64,000 nucleotides of DNA from Eulemur rufifrons (GCF_041146395.1 NC_090984.1:87679114-87743113); one strand, 5' to 3'; numbered from the stretch's first letter, positions 50,073-63,254 are shown. Translations and numbers: made by a program. Notes: a model not told the origin generated them from the letters alone.

Positions 50073-50429
50073 CTGTAGTAGAACTTTTGGGTGCTTTACT
50101 CACACTCAGCTCAGTCTAAGCAAGTCCAAGGAGGACCATATTCCTCAAAGCCCTCTGTTTACTCAAACTCAGGCCTTCCACTCTCTCTACCCATTGGACC
50201 TGGTCATAGCCAGCGGCAAACAAATCACCCATGTGTCTACACTCTCACACAGGACCAATCGATCAAGGGAGACCACGAGGAGACCAGGCGCAGACACAGA
50301 GACCTGCAGCTGCTCCCAGAGCAGTAGGCTGGGGTGAGGGACGAGCTGTCCAGCTGAGTCACCAGTGAATGGAGAGCTGAGCTCTTTACTCAGTCTCGCC
50401 TTGTGTTGAAATTTGTTTCATTCTCTTGT

Positions 50430-50660
50430 TTTGTTTTATTGTTCTTTTTTCTTTTTCAATTGTGATGAAAAAAATAAATATATAACATTTACATAAAATT
50501 TACCAGCTTCACCTTTTTAAGTGTCCAGTTCAACGGTGTTAAGTATGTTCCCATTACTGTGCAGGAACCTATCTCCAGAACTTCTTCCTCTTGCGAAATT
50601 GAAACTTTATACCCTTTAAACAGCAACTTCCGATCCCCCCTCCCCTCTGCCCCTGGTGAC
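50430..50660 (-). mobile_element. L1M-type fragment
   Basis: Plus-strand text such as ACATAAAATTTACCAGCTTC, TTTTTAAGTGTCCAGTTCAACGG and CAGGAACCTATCTCCAGAAC is the reverse complement of old L1 sequence. Confidence 0.65.
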
Positions 50661-51779
50661 CACTTGTTCTTGTTTGCCAAGCAGGGTAGAATGGCCGGCA
50701 TTAAGCACCTCACATCCTAAAGATATCAACATTATGTGACATGATGTCACAAATAGGAATGAAACAGGATGAAAGACATTAATTGAAGATAATTTTATAA
50801 TTAAAGGAAAGATTCCTTATTCATTGTTCTTCCTATCCTGTCAAGTAAGGTAGCATCTGTTTTGTGAATGCAACTACGGCTGATCAGACACCCACTCAGG
50901 ATCCAAGGATCTATTTCAGGGAGGGAGTTATCAAATCTGATATTTATTCCTATACTCCAGTGATCATCGGTGATGCAAAGTCTGTGGCAACTCAGCAGGT
51001 GAAAATGGCTGGAAGAGCAGTGCACAGGATGGTGGTGAAACTAACCACCTCAATCTTTAAGGCCAGTTGATGACTTCAGAAAACACCATATTAGCCCAGC
51101 AACCCCTCCACAGTCCCTCCACACGAACTCATCTAGTCCCAGCAGTTTCAGCCTCCCTGGGATGGGCCAGGCCAGAAAGTCTGACGGATGCTGCAAACCT
51201 AAGAGAGTGCACGGGAGAGCTGCGCTCACCCTAATGTCTACACTGTAGCACACCACTGGTCCAGGCCAAGACTATTAAATGTTCAGTTGATGCAAATTTC
51301 AGCCCAGCTAAAATTACAAAAGTCATAGTTCTTTGAATACAAGTACCTCTGCTTGAATAATCAGTATATTCACATAGAGAACCTTTATGTGGTAGAGACA
51401 ACTCTTTTGTCTCTCTCTCTCCTTAACTTTTAATAAAATAAGTCATCATCTGTTACACCAAACCATCCTTGTCCTTTTCAGTCCAGAGTATCATCATTCT
51501 GGATTTAATTCTATTTCTTTGAATTCAAAAGGCCTATATGAACTCCCTCCTTGGCCTCTGGAACTCCCTCCAGGCCCACACTTAGTCTCCAGCCTTCACT
51601 ATACATCAGGGTGACACTGGCCTGCTGCTTGCCCTGACGGAGTTTCATACAGCACTCTTTAAAACACATTCTAGGCTTGATTATCTAGATAACAACTCCA
51701 AATTAAACACACGAAAAGAAAGAGAAAACCCTAGCATATTCTAAGTCTGAATGTTGGGAACAATTTTCAACCTCTCTGT

Positions 51780-52079
51780 TGTGTTCCAGTCACTGCCAAA
51801 GTCCTAATACATCACCCAAATGTCCTCTGTCCTACCTCTCGCCCACCCCAACTGCTCTGACCTTACTGCAGGCCCTGGTCATCTCTCACTCAGATTAGTC
51901 CCACGATTTGCAACCCCCGCTGGCCCAGCATCCAAGGCTTGCCTTCCTCTGGACCCACCTGAACCTTTCCACCTTCCAAGAAACAAAACCTGAGCTCCAG
52001 CAAGACCAGGGACTGTGCCCTCTGCACCCCCAGCTCCCATCCTCATATTCTCATTTTCTCCACCACACCATCGCTCGCT
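51780..52079 (+). mobile_element. Probable L2-like fragment
   Basis: TCACTGCCAAAGTCCTAATAC and GCCCTGGTCATCTCTCACTC resemble L2 ORF2 sequence, but order and ends are unclear. Confidence 0.35.
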
Positions 52080-52215
52080 ATTATACTACCTACCACTTGC
52101 TGGACACCAGTAGGCAGGCGTCAGCTCTGTGCTAAGTATTTTACACACATCTCATGCGGTTGTCAAAACAACGCCTCCTGCTATCCTTGTTTTACAATGG
52201 AAGAAGCTGAAGAAG
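52080..52215 (-). mobile_element. MIR SINE
   Basis: GTGCTAAGTATTTTACACACATCTC, TTGTCAAAACAACGCCTCCTG, TTGTTTTACAATGGAAGAAGCTGA, reverse-complement MIR. Confidence 0.7.
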
Positions 52216-52264
52216 CTCTGGGTTCTTGGGGCATTCTACAAACACTTGATTTGAACCCTCTCTT

Positions 52265-53560
52265 GACTTTGGAGCTTTCATCAAAGCACTTTCAGACCTG
52301 TTTTTGTGTGTATTTGCCTCTCGGGTGCATTCCCTCAGTCAACCACGCCCTCCATCTTGAAACAGTCCTTTCCGTTGGCTTCTGTGACACCAGGCTTCCC
52401 CTCACCTTCCTGGCTATTCCTCCTCAGCATCTTGGGAGGTCTGATCTACTCTACTTCACCTCTGAAGTATGGAAGTTCCTCAGGGTCCAGGTCCAGGCCA
52501 TTATCCTTCTTGCTCTAAGCTCACACCTTTACATTATCTATTCCCATGGCCTCGGTCCCATCCAGTGCTGCCCGCAAAGCTCACGCCTTCAGTTCTGCCT
52601 CTCCTCCAAGCCAGATGCATCTCTCCTTCAGTGTCTCTCATGCACCTCAACAAATTCAAAATATGAACTCAGGAGCTCTCCCTCTCCCCACCCCTACCCC
52701 ACCCTAACTCAGGTCCTAACCTGGTCATCCCCATCTCAGTAAGGACATCACGACTCATCACCTGCCTCAGCCAGAAATCTAGGAGTCACCTTGAATACTC
52801 CCTTTCTTCCCTCTCAACGTCCAATCAGCCAGCAAAACCTTTGATTCTACCTCTTAAATGACTCTTGAATCCATCCACTCTTCTCCCTGTCCCAGTAAAA
52901 GCCATCTTTCCTGTTGCCCAGTCTATTGTGACAAACTGCTCTCTCGCTTCTATTCTTGTTCCTTCCTCACTCCATTTCCACTCTTTATATAGCATTCCTT
53001 ACAAGACATCCTGCAGCCAGAGCGATGCCTTTAAAATTCAAACAGCACGTTAGAACACTGCTATCTTATCCTATTCCATGTGCTATCCTATGGCATCCCA
53101 CTGCTGACAGCATAAAATCCCAAACTCTTAACCCACTCAGCAAGGTCCTGCAGGGTTTGGTCCTTGTTGATTCACCAACCTTCCCTGCACTTCCTGTTGG
53201 CTCTAGGCACACTGGCCTTCTTTCAAGTCCTCAAATAGTTCTTCCTGCCTCCAGCCTTCACAAACCTATTCCCTCTGCCTGAAATGCTCCTTTCTCAGCC
53301 CTGCTTCCCCTTCTCTGTGTATCTCAGTTCACAAACACATTCCCCAGGGAAGCCTTCTCTGGTCTCCATCAGGCCAAGACCCACGCTAAAAGATCTCTGA
53401 CCACCTAATCATCTCCTTTACAATGTTTGTCAGAATTGTAATTTAAAGACTGGTGTGATTGCTTGATTAATTTATGTCCCCTTCCCCCCACTAAAATTTG
53501 GGCACCGTGAGGGCAGTCCCTGTGTCTGGGAGCATGTTGTGCTGTCCCTAGCACTGCAAG
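52265..53560 (+). mobile_element. LINE-2 ORF2 reverse-transcriptase remnant to 3' end
   Basis: A long L2 (CR1-clade) copy. A reverse-transcriptase motif VPQGPGPGHYPS is readable at 52472-52507, where L2 normally has VPQGSVLGPLLF-like sequence. Later come GAGTCACCTTGAATACTCCC, CAGCCAGAGCGATGCCTTTA, AGCAAGGTCCTGCAGGGTTTGG, CACACTGGCCTTCTTTCAAG, CTCTGCCTGAAATGCTCC and GGGCACCGTGAGGGCAGTCC, in the L2 order down to the 3' UTR. The 181-codon open frame at 52197-52742 lies over this copy and mixes its frames, so it is not a host gene. Confidence 0.85.
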
Positions 53561-53582
53561 ATTCTCACCTACATTTCCATAA

Positions 53583-53860
53583 TTTTTTTTCCTTTTTTTA
53601 AAAAATGTTAATAGATTTAGGCGGTACAAGTTGAATTCCATTACACGTATATATTTTGTAGTGGTGATGTCTGGGCGTTTGGTGTACCCATCACCTGAGC
53701 AGCGTACATTGTACCCCACGGCCATAACGTTTCTTAGTAGAGAATGTTCACATGTGCTCAGGTCACATCAGTCACATCACCATCCTGTTGTGACAAATCT
53801 TTAGGTCATGTTTTTCATTTTTTTATGCCATACAGTGTTTATATTAATAGATATGTCATT
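53583..53860 (-). mobile_element. L1 3' end
   Basis: A T-rich start on the plus strand (the inverted poly(A)), then AATAGATTTAGGCGGTACAAG, GTAGTGGTGATGTCTGGGCG, TTGGTGTACCCATCACCTGA and GCGTACATTGTACCCCA: reverse complement of a primate-type L1 3' UTR. Confidence 0.88.
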
Positions 53861-53905
53861 ATATGCCAGATTTTAAGCTCTAGAGAGGAAAGAGAAGATT
53901 TATCT

Positions 53906-53998
53906 TTTTTTTTTTTTTTTTTTTAGACAAGGTCTCACTGCGTCACCCAAGCCAGTTTTGTGGTCTGGAACTCCTGGCCCCAAGCAATCCTTCCAAAG
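53906..53998 (-). mobile_element. Alu monomer fragment
   Basis: A T run followed by AGACAAGGTCTCACTGCGTC, CCAAGCC and GGAACTCCTGGCCCCAAGC. Only part of one arm is kept, so it is either a FLAM/FRAM-type monomer or a truncated old Alu. Confidence 0.8.
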
Positions 53999-53999
53999 C

Positions 54000-55190
54000 A
54001 AGATTTAGCTTCTTAGAGTTAGGATGTTGAGAAACTAATACTTAGACTTAGTGGCCTTAGTACCTCTCAAAGACCCTACACAGAGTGTTTATTCCACTAT
54101 GCTATGGTATGAATGATCACATAAACCCCACTTCACTCCTCTATGGAGACTGTTAGCACGTAGATTATTTGGCATTACCAAGGCCACTTTCCACTCCTCT
54201 CAGTTTCTATGTAGGCCAACTGCATGATGAAAAAGCCTTTGAAACCATGTTGAAATATGCAGAGAAGATTTAGCTACCTACAAGGTTATACCTATATGGC
54301 TTCCTGACTATATAACACCCAAGGACATTCTTTCTTCTTCCTAAAGCAATTACGTGGGAATGTCACTTGCCAGTAAAACTACCAAGGCTGGCAGTATTAC
54401 ATAGAATTTGTATGTGATGGTTTGAGCACAAAATACTGTATTGCATTGAAAATTTAGAAATAAAAAATAATTTTCCGTGCCTCACCGTTTAAGATCTTTA
54501 GTTTCATTTAGGTTTGGTCCAGGGCAAGCAAATATGCCCAGTATTTCCCAGCTGTCCTGTATCAGACGATGCAGTCATCCTGTCTATTACACCTGGATTT
54601 CAAGAAAGGCACAGACTATGCTGCCACCGCTATATATAGAAAGTCACATAACCCTCATGACTTCACTGCAAATGGCTGCAGTGACGGCCCGGAGTCCTGA
54701 GGACTGTTCAAGCCATGTGCTAATGTGTATATCAATAGTCGTCACTATAGAGAGGAAAATAAAGCACTAAGAAAAAATATCTCCAATGCAATCCTCTATG
54801 GGTCCACACTTCCTCTCATATATTAATTCTGACAGAGAAAGTCACAAATATGTACTAAGCCAAACAGATGTATGTATGCTCTTCTGACTACTTAGAGCAA
54901 AACAAGCATTCATTTTGTTAGACTTTTCAATCATTCAACAAATAGTTTTAGGAAGGACAAATTGAAGCTATTTGTTAAATATATTGAAGCACATGAAAGT
55001 GTGCTAAATTCATACAAGTAGGTTAGGCAAAATAAACAGAGCTCTTTTCTGGCTTTTAGGATCTTATAGTCATACAAGGATCCCATGTACAAATCACTTT
55101 AATATGAGATAACATAATTACCTCATATTTAGTTATCTAGTAGCAAAGGATCTTTAACGTGCCATGTTCATAAGAAATAATCCTTACATC
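54000..55190. other. Intronic stretch, nothing recognised
   Basis: No exon or confident repeat. Confidence 0.5.
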
Positions 55191-55194
55191 TTTG

Positions 55195-55355
55195 CTCGAA
55201 GCTTGGTCCACGGACCAGCAGCATCAGAGCATCATCTGAGAGCTTGTTAAAATACAAAATTCACCACCCCCAATCTCCTGAGTCAGAATCTGCATTTTAA
55301 TCAGATGCTCAGATAATTCAAAGGTTCAATAAGGTTTGGGGAAGCACTGCTGTGC
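55195..55355 (-). mobile_element. hAT-Charlie MITE (MER5/MER20-like)
   Basis: GCTTGGTCCACGGACCAGCA, CATCATCTGAGAGCTTGTTA, GAGTCAGAATCTGCATTTTAA, then GGGGAAGCACTGC. Confidence 0.75.
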
Positions 55356-56439
55356 ATTATTTGGTACTCAGCCACTGCCCACCAGTAATGAACTTGATGG
55401 AAGCCAACCTCAAAACAGGACCTCAGATTTTTACAGAATAAATGCTTAACATACTGTTTTCAAAGTGAATCTCTGAGGGACTTGTTTTAGGATTTAAATG
55501 TATACAATATGATTCAAAAGCTCAGCAAACTACATGGTCCTGCATTTTAATATCCTGTAAGCACTCAGACCCTTGCCTGAAATGCTAAAGGATTTAAAAA
55601 TAAAGCTCTATTCATAGAGGTGAAAATATTTTCTTTTAAAGCTTAGTATGTATTAAGTTGACCTTGCAGAAGCCACTGGAGAAGATGGAAACTTTTATCC
55701 ACCAGTTCAACTCGATGTCAAAAAAAAAATTTTAGAGAGAATGCCACCAATGGGAACTAAGATAAGATTTTTCCCAACTTAAGGAGAGCTGTTGAGTCAT
55801 AGAATTATAAAATGTGAGCTCAGAAAAGATCTTATAGGTTATGTTCTAAGTTCTCCTTCATTCACAAAATCATTCTATGGTACTTCATATCTATAGTATC
55901 TTTTTCAAATGAGCTCCAAATTATTCATCTTTATCATCCATCCAACCAATCAACCAACCCATAAATGTTTAATCTTCTAATATCTGAAAAATGCTGTGAG
56001 ATACTTGTTCCTTTGCAAAGCTTATGGTTTAATGAAATGAAATAAAAGCTCATAGCAAATAAAGTTGTATTATTAATAGTTATGTCCCACGAAATTGACA
56101 ATGCAGCGATGCTTGAGGAGGAGAAAGAGAATCCTTGAGATAAAGTAGTCAGAGAAGGCTTCATGTTGCCAGAAGGAATCTTGGAAATCAGCATTCCTGG
56201 GTCTTCCTTCGTACTAAGGAAACTGACTTGCAAGGAGTGCTTTGGCCAAGGTCGTAACACAAGTCTCTGGCTGAACTACAGTCAGAAACCAGACTTGTGA
56301 CTAATTCCCTCTACCAGGCCACACAGCCCCTCTTCAGTGTTGGCTCTCTGAGCTTCGGCCCTAAGGCGAAGCCTACTAGTTGTCCATTAAAACCCATTCT
56401 CGCTTCTTCTATAACAACAAATCTGGTCACATGTTGCCC

Positions 56440-56760
56440 AGCCATACTGGTTTTCTAGTATTTTCAGTTAGATGTGGCCCTGTGACTAAGTTGTTGTCAA
56501 GAAAATGCTGGTGGAAGTAACGTGTGACCTCAGGATCTGCACCTCAAGAGAGGAGGCGTGTCTCCCTCACACTCTCCTTCCACTTCCCACCTACTGCACC
56601 CCAGACATCAACGATGTCCTAGGGGGTGGCAGAGCACAACTTAAGAAAGAACCTGGATCCCTGAATGATCTGTGGAGCAGAGCCACTTAACAAACTTGGA
56701 ATGTTTGCCTCAGACTCTTACATGAGAAAGAAATAAACTTCTCTCTTCTTTAAGGATCTC
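56440..56760 (+). mobile_element. Possible MaLR-type LTR fragment
   Basis: GATGTGGCCCTGTGACTAAG, GGGGTGGCAGAGCACAACTT, AACCTGGATCCCTGAATGATC and ACATGAGAAAGAAATAAACTTC (poly(A)-signal region) resemble an old LTR. Family not fixed. Confidence 0.45.
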
Positions 56761-56934
56761 AAACGAATATGATACATAACCTAATATAACCAAAGTGAGG
56801 TTAGATGAAATTGTATGAGAGACATAATAAGAACTGTGATGCTTTCCTACTTTAATAAGAAATACCGCTTTGCATTAACTCCTTGACCTAGCTCAGTGCT
56901 TTGCACATATGAGCAGAGATAGAGGTTTCATTGT

Positions 56935-57115
56935 GCACTTAGGTACCAGGTAATTTGTTAAGCAATTTACATATGCCTTAGATTATTTAATCTTTACAAC
57001 AACTTTATGAACTATTATCTATAATTTACAGATAAGAAAAAAAGAGGCTTAGATGGATGAATTAATTAAGTCATATAACTACTTAGTGTTGGGTAGAATT
57101 CAAACCTAGGTATGA
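56935..57115 (-). mobile_element. MIR SINE
   Basis: ACTTAGGTACCAGGTAATTTG, AATTTACATATGCCTTAG, CTTTACAACAACTTTATGAAC, TTTACAGATAAG and AATTCAAACCTAGG, reverse-complement MIR with an A-rich insertion. Confidence 0.8.
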
Positions 57116-57227
57116 CTGACAGAAAAGCTGGCACTCTTTGTCTAAAATGCTATATTCCAGGCTGTGTGTGTCCATGTGAGTTTATTTTGATGGACAGGCA
57201 TCAACTGAATGAAATTAGTGTGTCAGG

Positions 57228-57345
57228 TAGGTGTAGTGACCAGAACACTGGATTGAGAGACAAAAGACCTGAGATTCTCACAGGCTATAACTCTGGGCAA
57301 GCTATTTAGCTTCTCAGGGGCTAAATGTCTTCTAGAGTAAAGTGT
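57228..57345 (+). mobile_element. MIR SINE (5' half)
   Basis: GTAGTGACCAGAACACTGGATTG, CTCTGGGCAAGCTATTTAGC and TTCTCAGGGGCTAAATGTC. It lies head-to-head with the MIR at 56935-57115. Confidence 0.65.
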
Positions 57346-60260
57346 GTTACCTGAACCAGGTGATCTTTAAAGACACAGCTCTAATAGTCTGTAGCAAATG
57401 TATAAAGACCCAGCCACCACTTATTACCACCTATTTTATTCTCGAATCAACCAAAGAGAAGACCTTGCTAGAGAAATCGGGTTGCTCTGCCCTGAAGGAA
57501 CAGAGTAGTATAAAAGTTCAAACAAGCAACATAAAACCACCAAGTACACCCACAAACTCAAATGCATGGGGTTCCAGAGTGTCATAGGTTAATTACCCTT
57601 TTTCCCACTCAAATCCAGTGGACCTGCAGAATGCCAGTGGCCTGCTAGACCACTTTGCCAAACACTTTGTCCCACCCTAGACAGAGATACCACCATAGAT
57701 AAAAGGGCAAGATTTCAGAAGAGCCCTGGCAAGGATGCTAAATTTGAAGAACACAGAGTGAGCTCTAATTTTAAACTCAACATTTTCAACCAGTATGCAC
57801 TCCCAAGGCCTAGAGAATGTAGATTCAAAATGTCTCTTCAGCCACTGTCTGTGGATAGGGTTCCAAATGGACTATTGGAAATGGTTCAAATAACGCTTAA
57901 CACTTATCATCTCCAAAGTACCCTGTAAATACCAATTCACACCACATCACTCACCAAAAATATGCCACTAAAAACCCTCTGAAGCCATAATTCTCTCTTC
58001 TCATGACATTTATGGGGAATTAATGACCATCTGGAGTCTACGGACTTTGACCAGAGCCAGCGGTTATTAATGCATAGGAAAAATTTTATCCTCTGGTTCA
58101 TTTTTCCAAAGGTAGCATCCTTCAATGTGTGCAGAATATAAAACCCTAGATGCTGCATTATATGTGAGCTCCCTGGTTTTTTAAACAGACTGGTAGACTC
58201 TCTTGTGACTACAGCTCCAGATTTCAAGCAACTGCAAAGCTAAGTAACAGGATCTGTCAGGAGGATGTTTACAGTTTTAAGCCATGTTGTCAACATACAG
58301 GAAAAAAAGTGAGATTCAAACAAACTAAAACACAAAAATGTCCTAGAACCTGCAAAAAGGAAAAATGCTTTCAATGTCTTCATAGTAAGTCCATTGTATT
58401 ATAGTCTATTTTACTCAACAGTGGATTCATTTTTTAATCTTATTAGTACGATCATAATTTCAGCTTTACATCCACTTTTCCTGAGCTATACTTTATTCCT
58501 CTTTCATTTGTCTTCCTACAAGGAAAAGACTGAGTAATTCATCTCTAGAGTCTCCTAAACAGAGTAGTAAAAGCAACATTAATGAGTCAGCTTTGCTGTT
58601 GTTCCTCATAACTCTTTGTTGCAAATGGGGAATAGCTTGTTCTTGACTTTGTACCCCCAGTGCACTAATTTGCATCTTTATTCTAACTTTATGAAACTGT
58701 AGAAAACAATCTGGTCCTAATTCTAACAGATAAGTTGACTATCATAAGCAAAGACTGGTTAAGGTCTGGGAGGCGTATAAAGACTTTGAAAATATCTTTA
58801 TCCCTTAATAAAAACTGATGGTCCTCCAGAACCGTGGTTTGATCACTAGACACCACAGCATTTGTGAGTGTTAGATCCAGATAATGCTGAGAAGGAACAA
58901 CTGGGCACTTGTAACATTGATCTTGGAGATTATCCCTATTAAACTGTGCCCACTTAATCTGTACTAAAAGTTGTAAAAATAAGACAACCAGAAGGAGCAT
59001 GTCTAAGAGTATTATTTACAAAATACCTCTCTGGCTGAAAGAGGCTGCTGCTCTCCAGAAGCAATCAAAACCAGGGGAAAAAGGTATCTCTAGAGTGTCT
59101 GGGCTGGCACAGGGCTTTTTGCAGAGTATGTACAGCAAATGCACAAAGGGAAGATGTTTTTAGAGTTCCCACATTCCCAAACTGCCTCTGTGTGTTGTGT
59201 TTTCCAGTGGTCATGAGCAACAATGAACTAGGCATCTGTTAGCTGTATTTCCCCATCTCTCACCTCTCCAGGTCTTCCCGCCTGGGCCCACTGATGCAGC
59301 CTTGGCCTATTTCAACTCTCAAGTTAATGATGATGAGGCAGCCTGCACCAACAGCCCCTGCTTGAGCCCCTCAGCCCAACTTGGTGAGCTTTAGGATTAA
59401 GTAACATTCCAGATTCCATGTTGTGTTCCAGCTCCATAAGGTTCCTCCTTGAATAGCCAGGCCAGGGCATGCTTGGTGAAGAGTCTAACTATAATCAGCC
59501 CTTATACTCTAGCTCTGTGTGGCTCTGTCCAAATGATCAGAACATCCTCAATTTTGATCAGTTGCCCATTCTAGGACCAGCGACCTTCCCTGAACCCCAA
59601 GTCACTGGCCAGGTCCTGAAATCCTACCTATTTTATGCCAGTCCCTCCTCCAAGGCATGATCCTGGCAGCCTACCCACCAGAATCCAACCTCTTCGTCCT
59701 TCTCCTGCTGGTGATGACTATTCCCGGGTAAAGCCACACGTGGACCACTTTTGGATTTCCCACTGCCCTGCTCAGCCCGCCTCACTGGCTGCCTTAAAAT
59801 CAATCCTTTCTAAAATCAGAACTGAAACTGATACTTTTCATCAGAAATTCCTTCTGGTTTTCCTGCTATCCCCTCTAAAGCCAGTCTGGTTAGTCATTTT
59901 CCTCAAGAGAGGATGTTTCTGAGAGCTGCAGGAGAAACCAAAGCAACGGGACCTGGTAACCACTGAATGGAGAGGCTAATGGGATAAAAATGCCAAATAT
60001 GACTGAAGTTTCAATCTGGTGAGGCCTTCTGCAGTTCCTTATGAATACTCCACAGAGCCACCTCTGTACTAAAAGTTGTTGAGGGAAGACGGCAGCAGGG
60101 CCGCTGCACCACATTGTAACTCACGTAAATACCTCGCCGTGAGAGGTGCGGAGGATGCCACCTGCACAACCCGCCACTGGGGGAGTCGCAGGGCAAGCCC
60201 AGTGAACATCGGAATCCAGCTTGGGCTGGGCCCACTGCTTATGTTACCCACACGAGCCCA
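57346..60260. other. Intronic stretch, mostly unrecognised
   Basis: No exon or confident repeat was identified. The frames at 58493-59000 and 59469-59922 show no family resemblance. Confidence 0.45.
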
Positions 60261-60264
60261 GTGA

Positions 60265-60425
60265 GGTCAGATTATACACATTTTATAGAAACAAACAAAC
60301 AAAAAAAACCCCTGGGGCTCAGAAAGGTTAACTTGTTCAAAATCCCTCGCTTAGTAAGAACAAAGCTGGGAATTGAGCCCAGATCTACTAGATTCCAACA
60401 CATGGGCTCTCTCCACTGGCTACAA
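60265..60425 (-). mobile_element. MIR SINE with A-rich insertion
   Basis: CATTTTATAGAAAC, an A/C-rich expansion (60289-60308), then GGGGCTCAGAAAGGTTAACTTG, AATTGAGCCCAGATCTACTAG and TGGGCTCTCTCCACTGGC. Confidence 0.75.
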
Positions 60426-60604
60426 TGCCCTCCCAGGACAGGCTCAGTAGAAAGAGCAGCCAGAGGCAGGGAGGACGGCCAGACCGCAACCGATAGCAGA
60501 GGCCATGGAGAAGAACGAACGTGGCCTGTGAAGCTCAGTGCTGCAGAGAGGCAATGTAAGAACTGAAGAGGGATGACACATGTAGCAAGTGATGGTGACA
60601 GAAA

Positions 60605-60820
60605 TAAGTACACATTAAGTGCCAACTACGTGCCAGGCACTATGCCACACGCTTTAGCTGTATTAACTGTTTTAATCCCTACAGCAGCCCCCAGAGATAG
60701 GCCCATTGTATTGATAAACACAAACCAAGGCACAGAGAGGTTAAATAATTAGCCTAAATTCATACAGCTAGTGGGGAGTACAGTCTGGGCTTGAACCCAG
60801 GCAATAAGGCCCCAGAATCT
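60605..60820 (-). mobile_element. MIR SINE, nearly full length
   Basis: GTGCCAACTACGTGCCAGGCAC, CTTTAGCTGTATTAACTG, AGGCACAGAGAGGTTAAATAATT and GGGCTTGAACCCAGGCAA, reverse-complement MIR. Confidence 0.9.
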
Positions 60821-60953
60821 GCAGACTCAGTCCCTTCTGGAAGGTCACTGAAGACCTCAACAGAAACACTTTTAGGACAGTGATGCCACCTAGCCAATTT
60901 GCAGCATGGCTGTGAAGGGAAGAAGAGAAAGAAAGAACAGGCACTCAAGGGCG

Positions 60954-61439
60954 TGCATTAGTTCCCTAGGGCTATCATAACAAACCACCACAAACTGGGT
61001 GGCTTAAACAATGGAAATTTATTCTCTCAGTTCTGAAGACTCCAAGTCCACAATCAAGCTATTGGCAGGGCCATGATCCTCCCGGAGCTCTAGTAGAGGA
61101 CCCTCCTTTGCCTCTTCCAGGCCCTGGCAGCTCCAGCTGATCCTTTTTAGCTTGTGGCACCATAACTCCAATTTCTACTTCACATGCCCTCCTCGCTCTG
61201 TGTGTGTGTGTCTCTTTGGCTCCTCTGAAGTTCTCCCTGTGTGTCTCCGTCTCCGTCCAAATTCCCGTCTTCTTATAGGGACACTAGTTTTATTGGATGA
61301 AGCCCCACCCTAATGATCTCATCTTAACTTGATTAAATATGTAAAGACCCTATTTCCAAACCAGGTCACATTCACAAGTACTGAGGGTTAGGACTTCAAC
61401 ATACCTTCTGGGCTGGGGGACAAAATTCGACCCACGACA
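60954..61439 (-). mobile_element. ERVL-MaLR LTR (MLT1-type), full length
   Basis: TGCATTAGTTCCCTAGGGCT at one end and TTCGACCCACGACA at the other (TG...CA). It contains GGTGGCTTAAACAATGG and AATTTATTCTCTCAGTTCTG (inverted poly(A)-signal region), CTAATGATCTCATCTTAACTTG and CCAAACCAGGTCACATTCAC. Opposite orientation to the related LTR at 45007-45505. A TG repeat sits at 61199-61211. Confidence 0.88.
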
Positions 61440-63250
61440 GGAGCCATGGGTTCAAGGGGGAGAGTTGGGAAAGATGGGAAAGATGATTTATGTGCTCTTT
61501 TAAAATAACATTTTATTAAAGATCAGCAGGTAGGTCATGGTTCTTTCTAAATAAGCAGAAAACCTGATTATCTGCATCCCAAGAAAGGCTTGCCAGGCCT
61601 GGCATATCATTCTGCTTTGATTTAATGAGTTGGAGAAGGACACAGCCTCACAGCTTTTGCCAGGAACATTCTGATACTGTCATCTATCACAACCTCCCCA
61701 GCACACGTCTACCCTGATCAATAAGAAAGCAAAATCAATGCCCATGTCAAGCTGCATGGTTAGCTCTCAATCACACAGACTAACAGAGGCAAACAGTTGT
61801 GCAAGCACTAAAACTAACAAACAGAAACTTTCCACCTAGCTGGAATTTGGTCTGTTTTTTAATTGGTATTTTTCTTAGGCAATTAAACAAATTACTTTGT
61901 AATCTCCCCATTTATATCAAATGGAAATAGTGGTGAAAGGAAGTAGCCTGGAAATAGCCAGATTGGCAAAAGGAAGCCAACCTGGAAGTAAATGGCTGGT
62001 GTAGATAATGCACATACCTTGAATTAAGAATTAGCTATACTTACACTACCGATATGTTGATCCAACACCCAAAATATTGGCATTAAAATTTTGCCTTAAG
62101 AAATTGCAGCACAAGATTATTTATCATATAAAGAAATTACCACATATAACATTTATGCATTCATTAACTTTTCCCAAAGCATTTGTTTAAGTATCACCCA
62201 CTCCTGACTAGTTTAGCATAGCATCCCCAGCATAGAAATTAGCAAAATTCTAATTAGGAACACCTATAAAGAATAAGCAGATGATATTTGTTAAAGTGTC
62301 TCTAATGCCATGAGACACCCAATGCTCACTATCTTCACTCTTTAAATTCACAATCACTGTATTCACTACAGCACTGGAAGCAAAAAATGATAATCCCCAG
62401 CTGAGGCAGAAGACAACATTTTCAAGGAGCAAGAATGCTCTTAAAAGAAACACACAACTGTTTATACAAATGGATAAAATGGACGTTGTTTTATTCCAAC
62501 AAGCAAGTCAAAGACTACCATTAATTCCAACAAGGTTGGTATTACTCGAAACTTTGAAAACTCTTTTCCTACAATTACCACCAGAGTATTGTGACAAAAA
62601 ATGTAAAACATTCATTAGAATTCATAAGAATTTACCAAATTCTTTGTTAGTGCCTGCCATATATGTGCCATTGTGCTAGGTACCATTGATTTTTGGAAAG
62701 AGTCAAGAGTAATTTGGAGAAAAATCATATAAACAATACTGTCGATGAAGCAGATTGATACCATTTGGGATCAAAAAATGTTTCACAAAAAGTACGCTGC
62801 CAGCCAGAGTACCATTCACTCTCTATGCATCAAATAGAGCCTCTCAATGGTTTCAGAATTTCCTCAGAGTAATTCTGGCTAACGCTGGACCTTGTGGGAT
62901 GAATTCTTAGCAAACGATGCCATTGATTTAAGAGAATCTATGTGCAGGCATTGGCGTATTGTGTGATTGCAGCCTTTCCATTCCCCTGAGCCTCCAGGCT
63001 CAAATCGGACATGCAGGCCAAGCCCAGCAGGTGTCATCACCATTTATTATCTTCCTCAGAGACCATCACTTTTTTTTCCTAGTTTCCCTTGAAAAAATCA
63101 AAACAAATGGTGAGTCTTTGTGGTTTCTATGCATCACTGCAAGTATACAGCCTACTCTCCATAGAGCTTTTACATCACCCCTTAGAATAAGCCTGTCTCC
63201 TAACCTGTGGATGGATAGAAGTGACCGGATAGCCCCTTTATACACCAGTG
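61440..63250. other. Intronic stretch, mostly unrecognised
   Basis: A short L2/MIR-type 3' fragment may lie at 62640-62695 (GTGCCTGCCATATATGTGCC). No exon seen. Confidence 0.45.
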
Positions 63251-63254
63251 TGGT

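Noticed and set aside
52197..52742. The longest open frame in the window (181 codons, plus strand)
   Set aside because: It lies on MIR and L2 sequence, and the frame does not follow the L2 reading frame throughout. Length is explained by the C/T-rich composition. No splice or start context supports a gene.
62250..62679. Opposed short frames near 62250-62679
   Set aside because: No similarity to ARMH4 or any family I recognise; composition is AT-rich intron.
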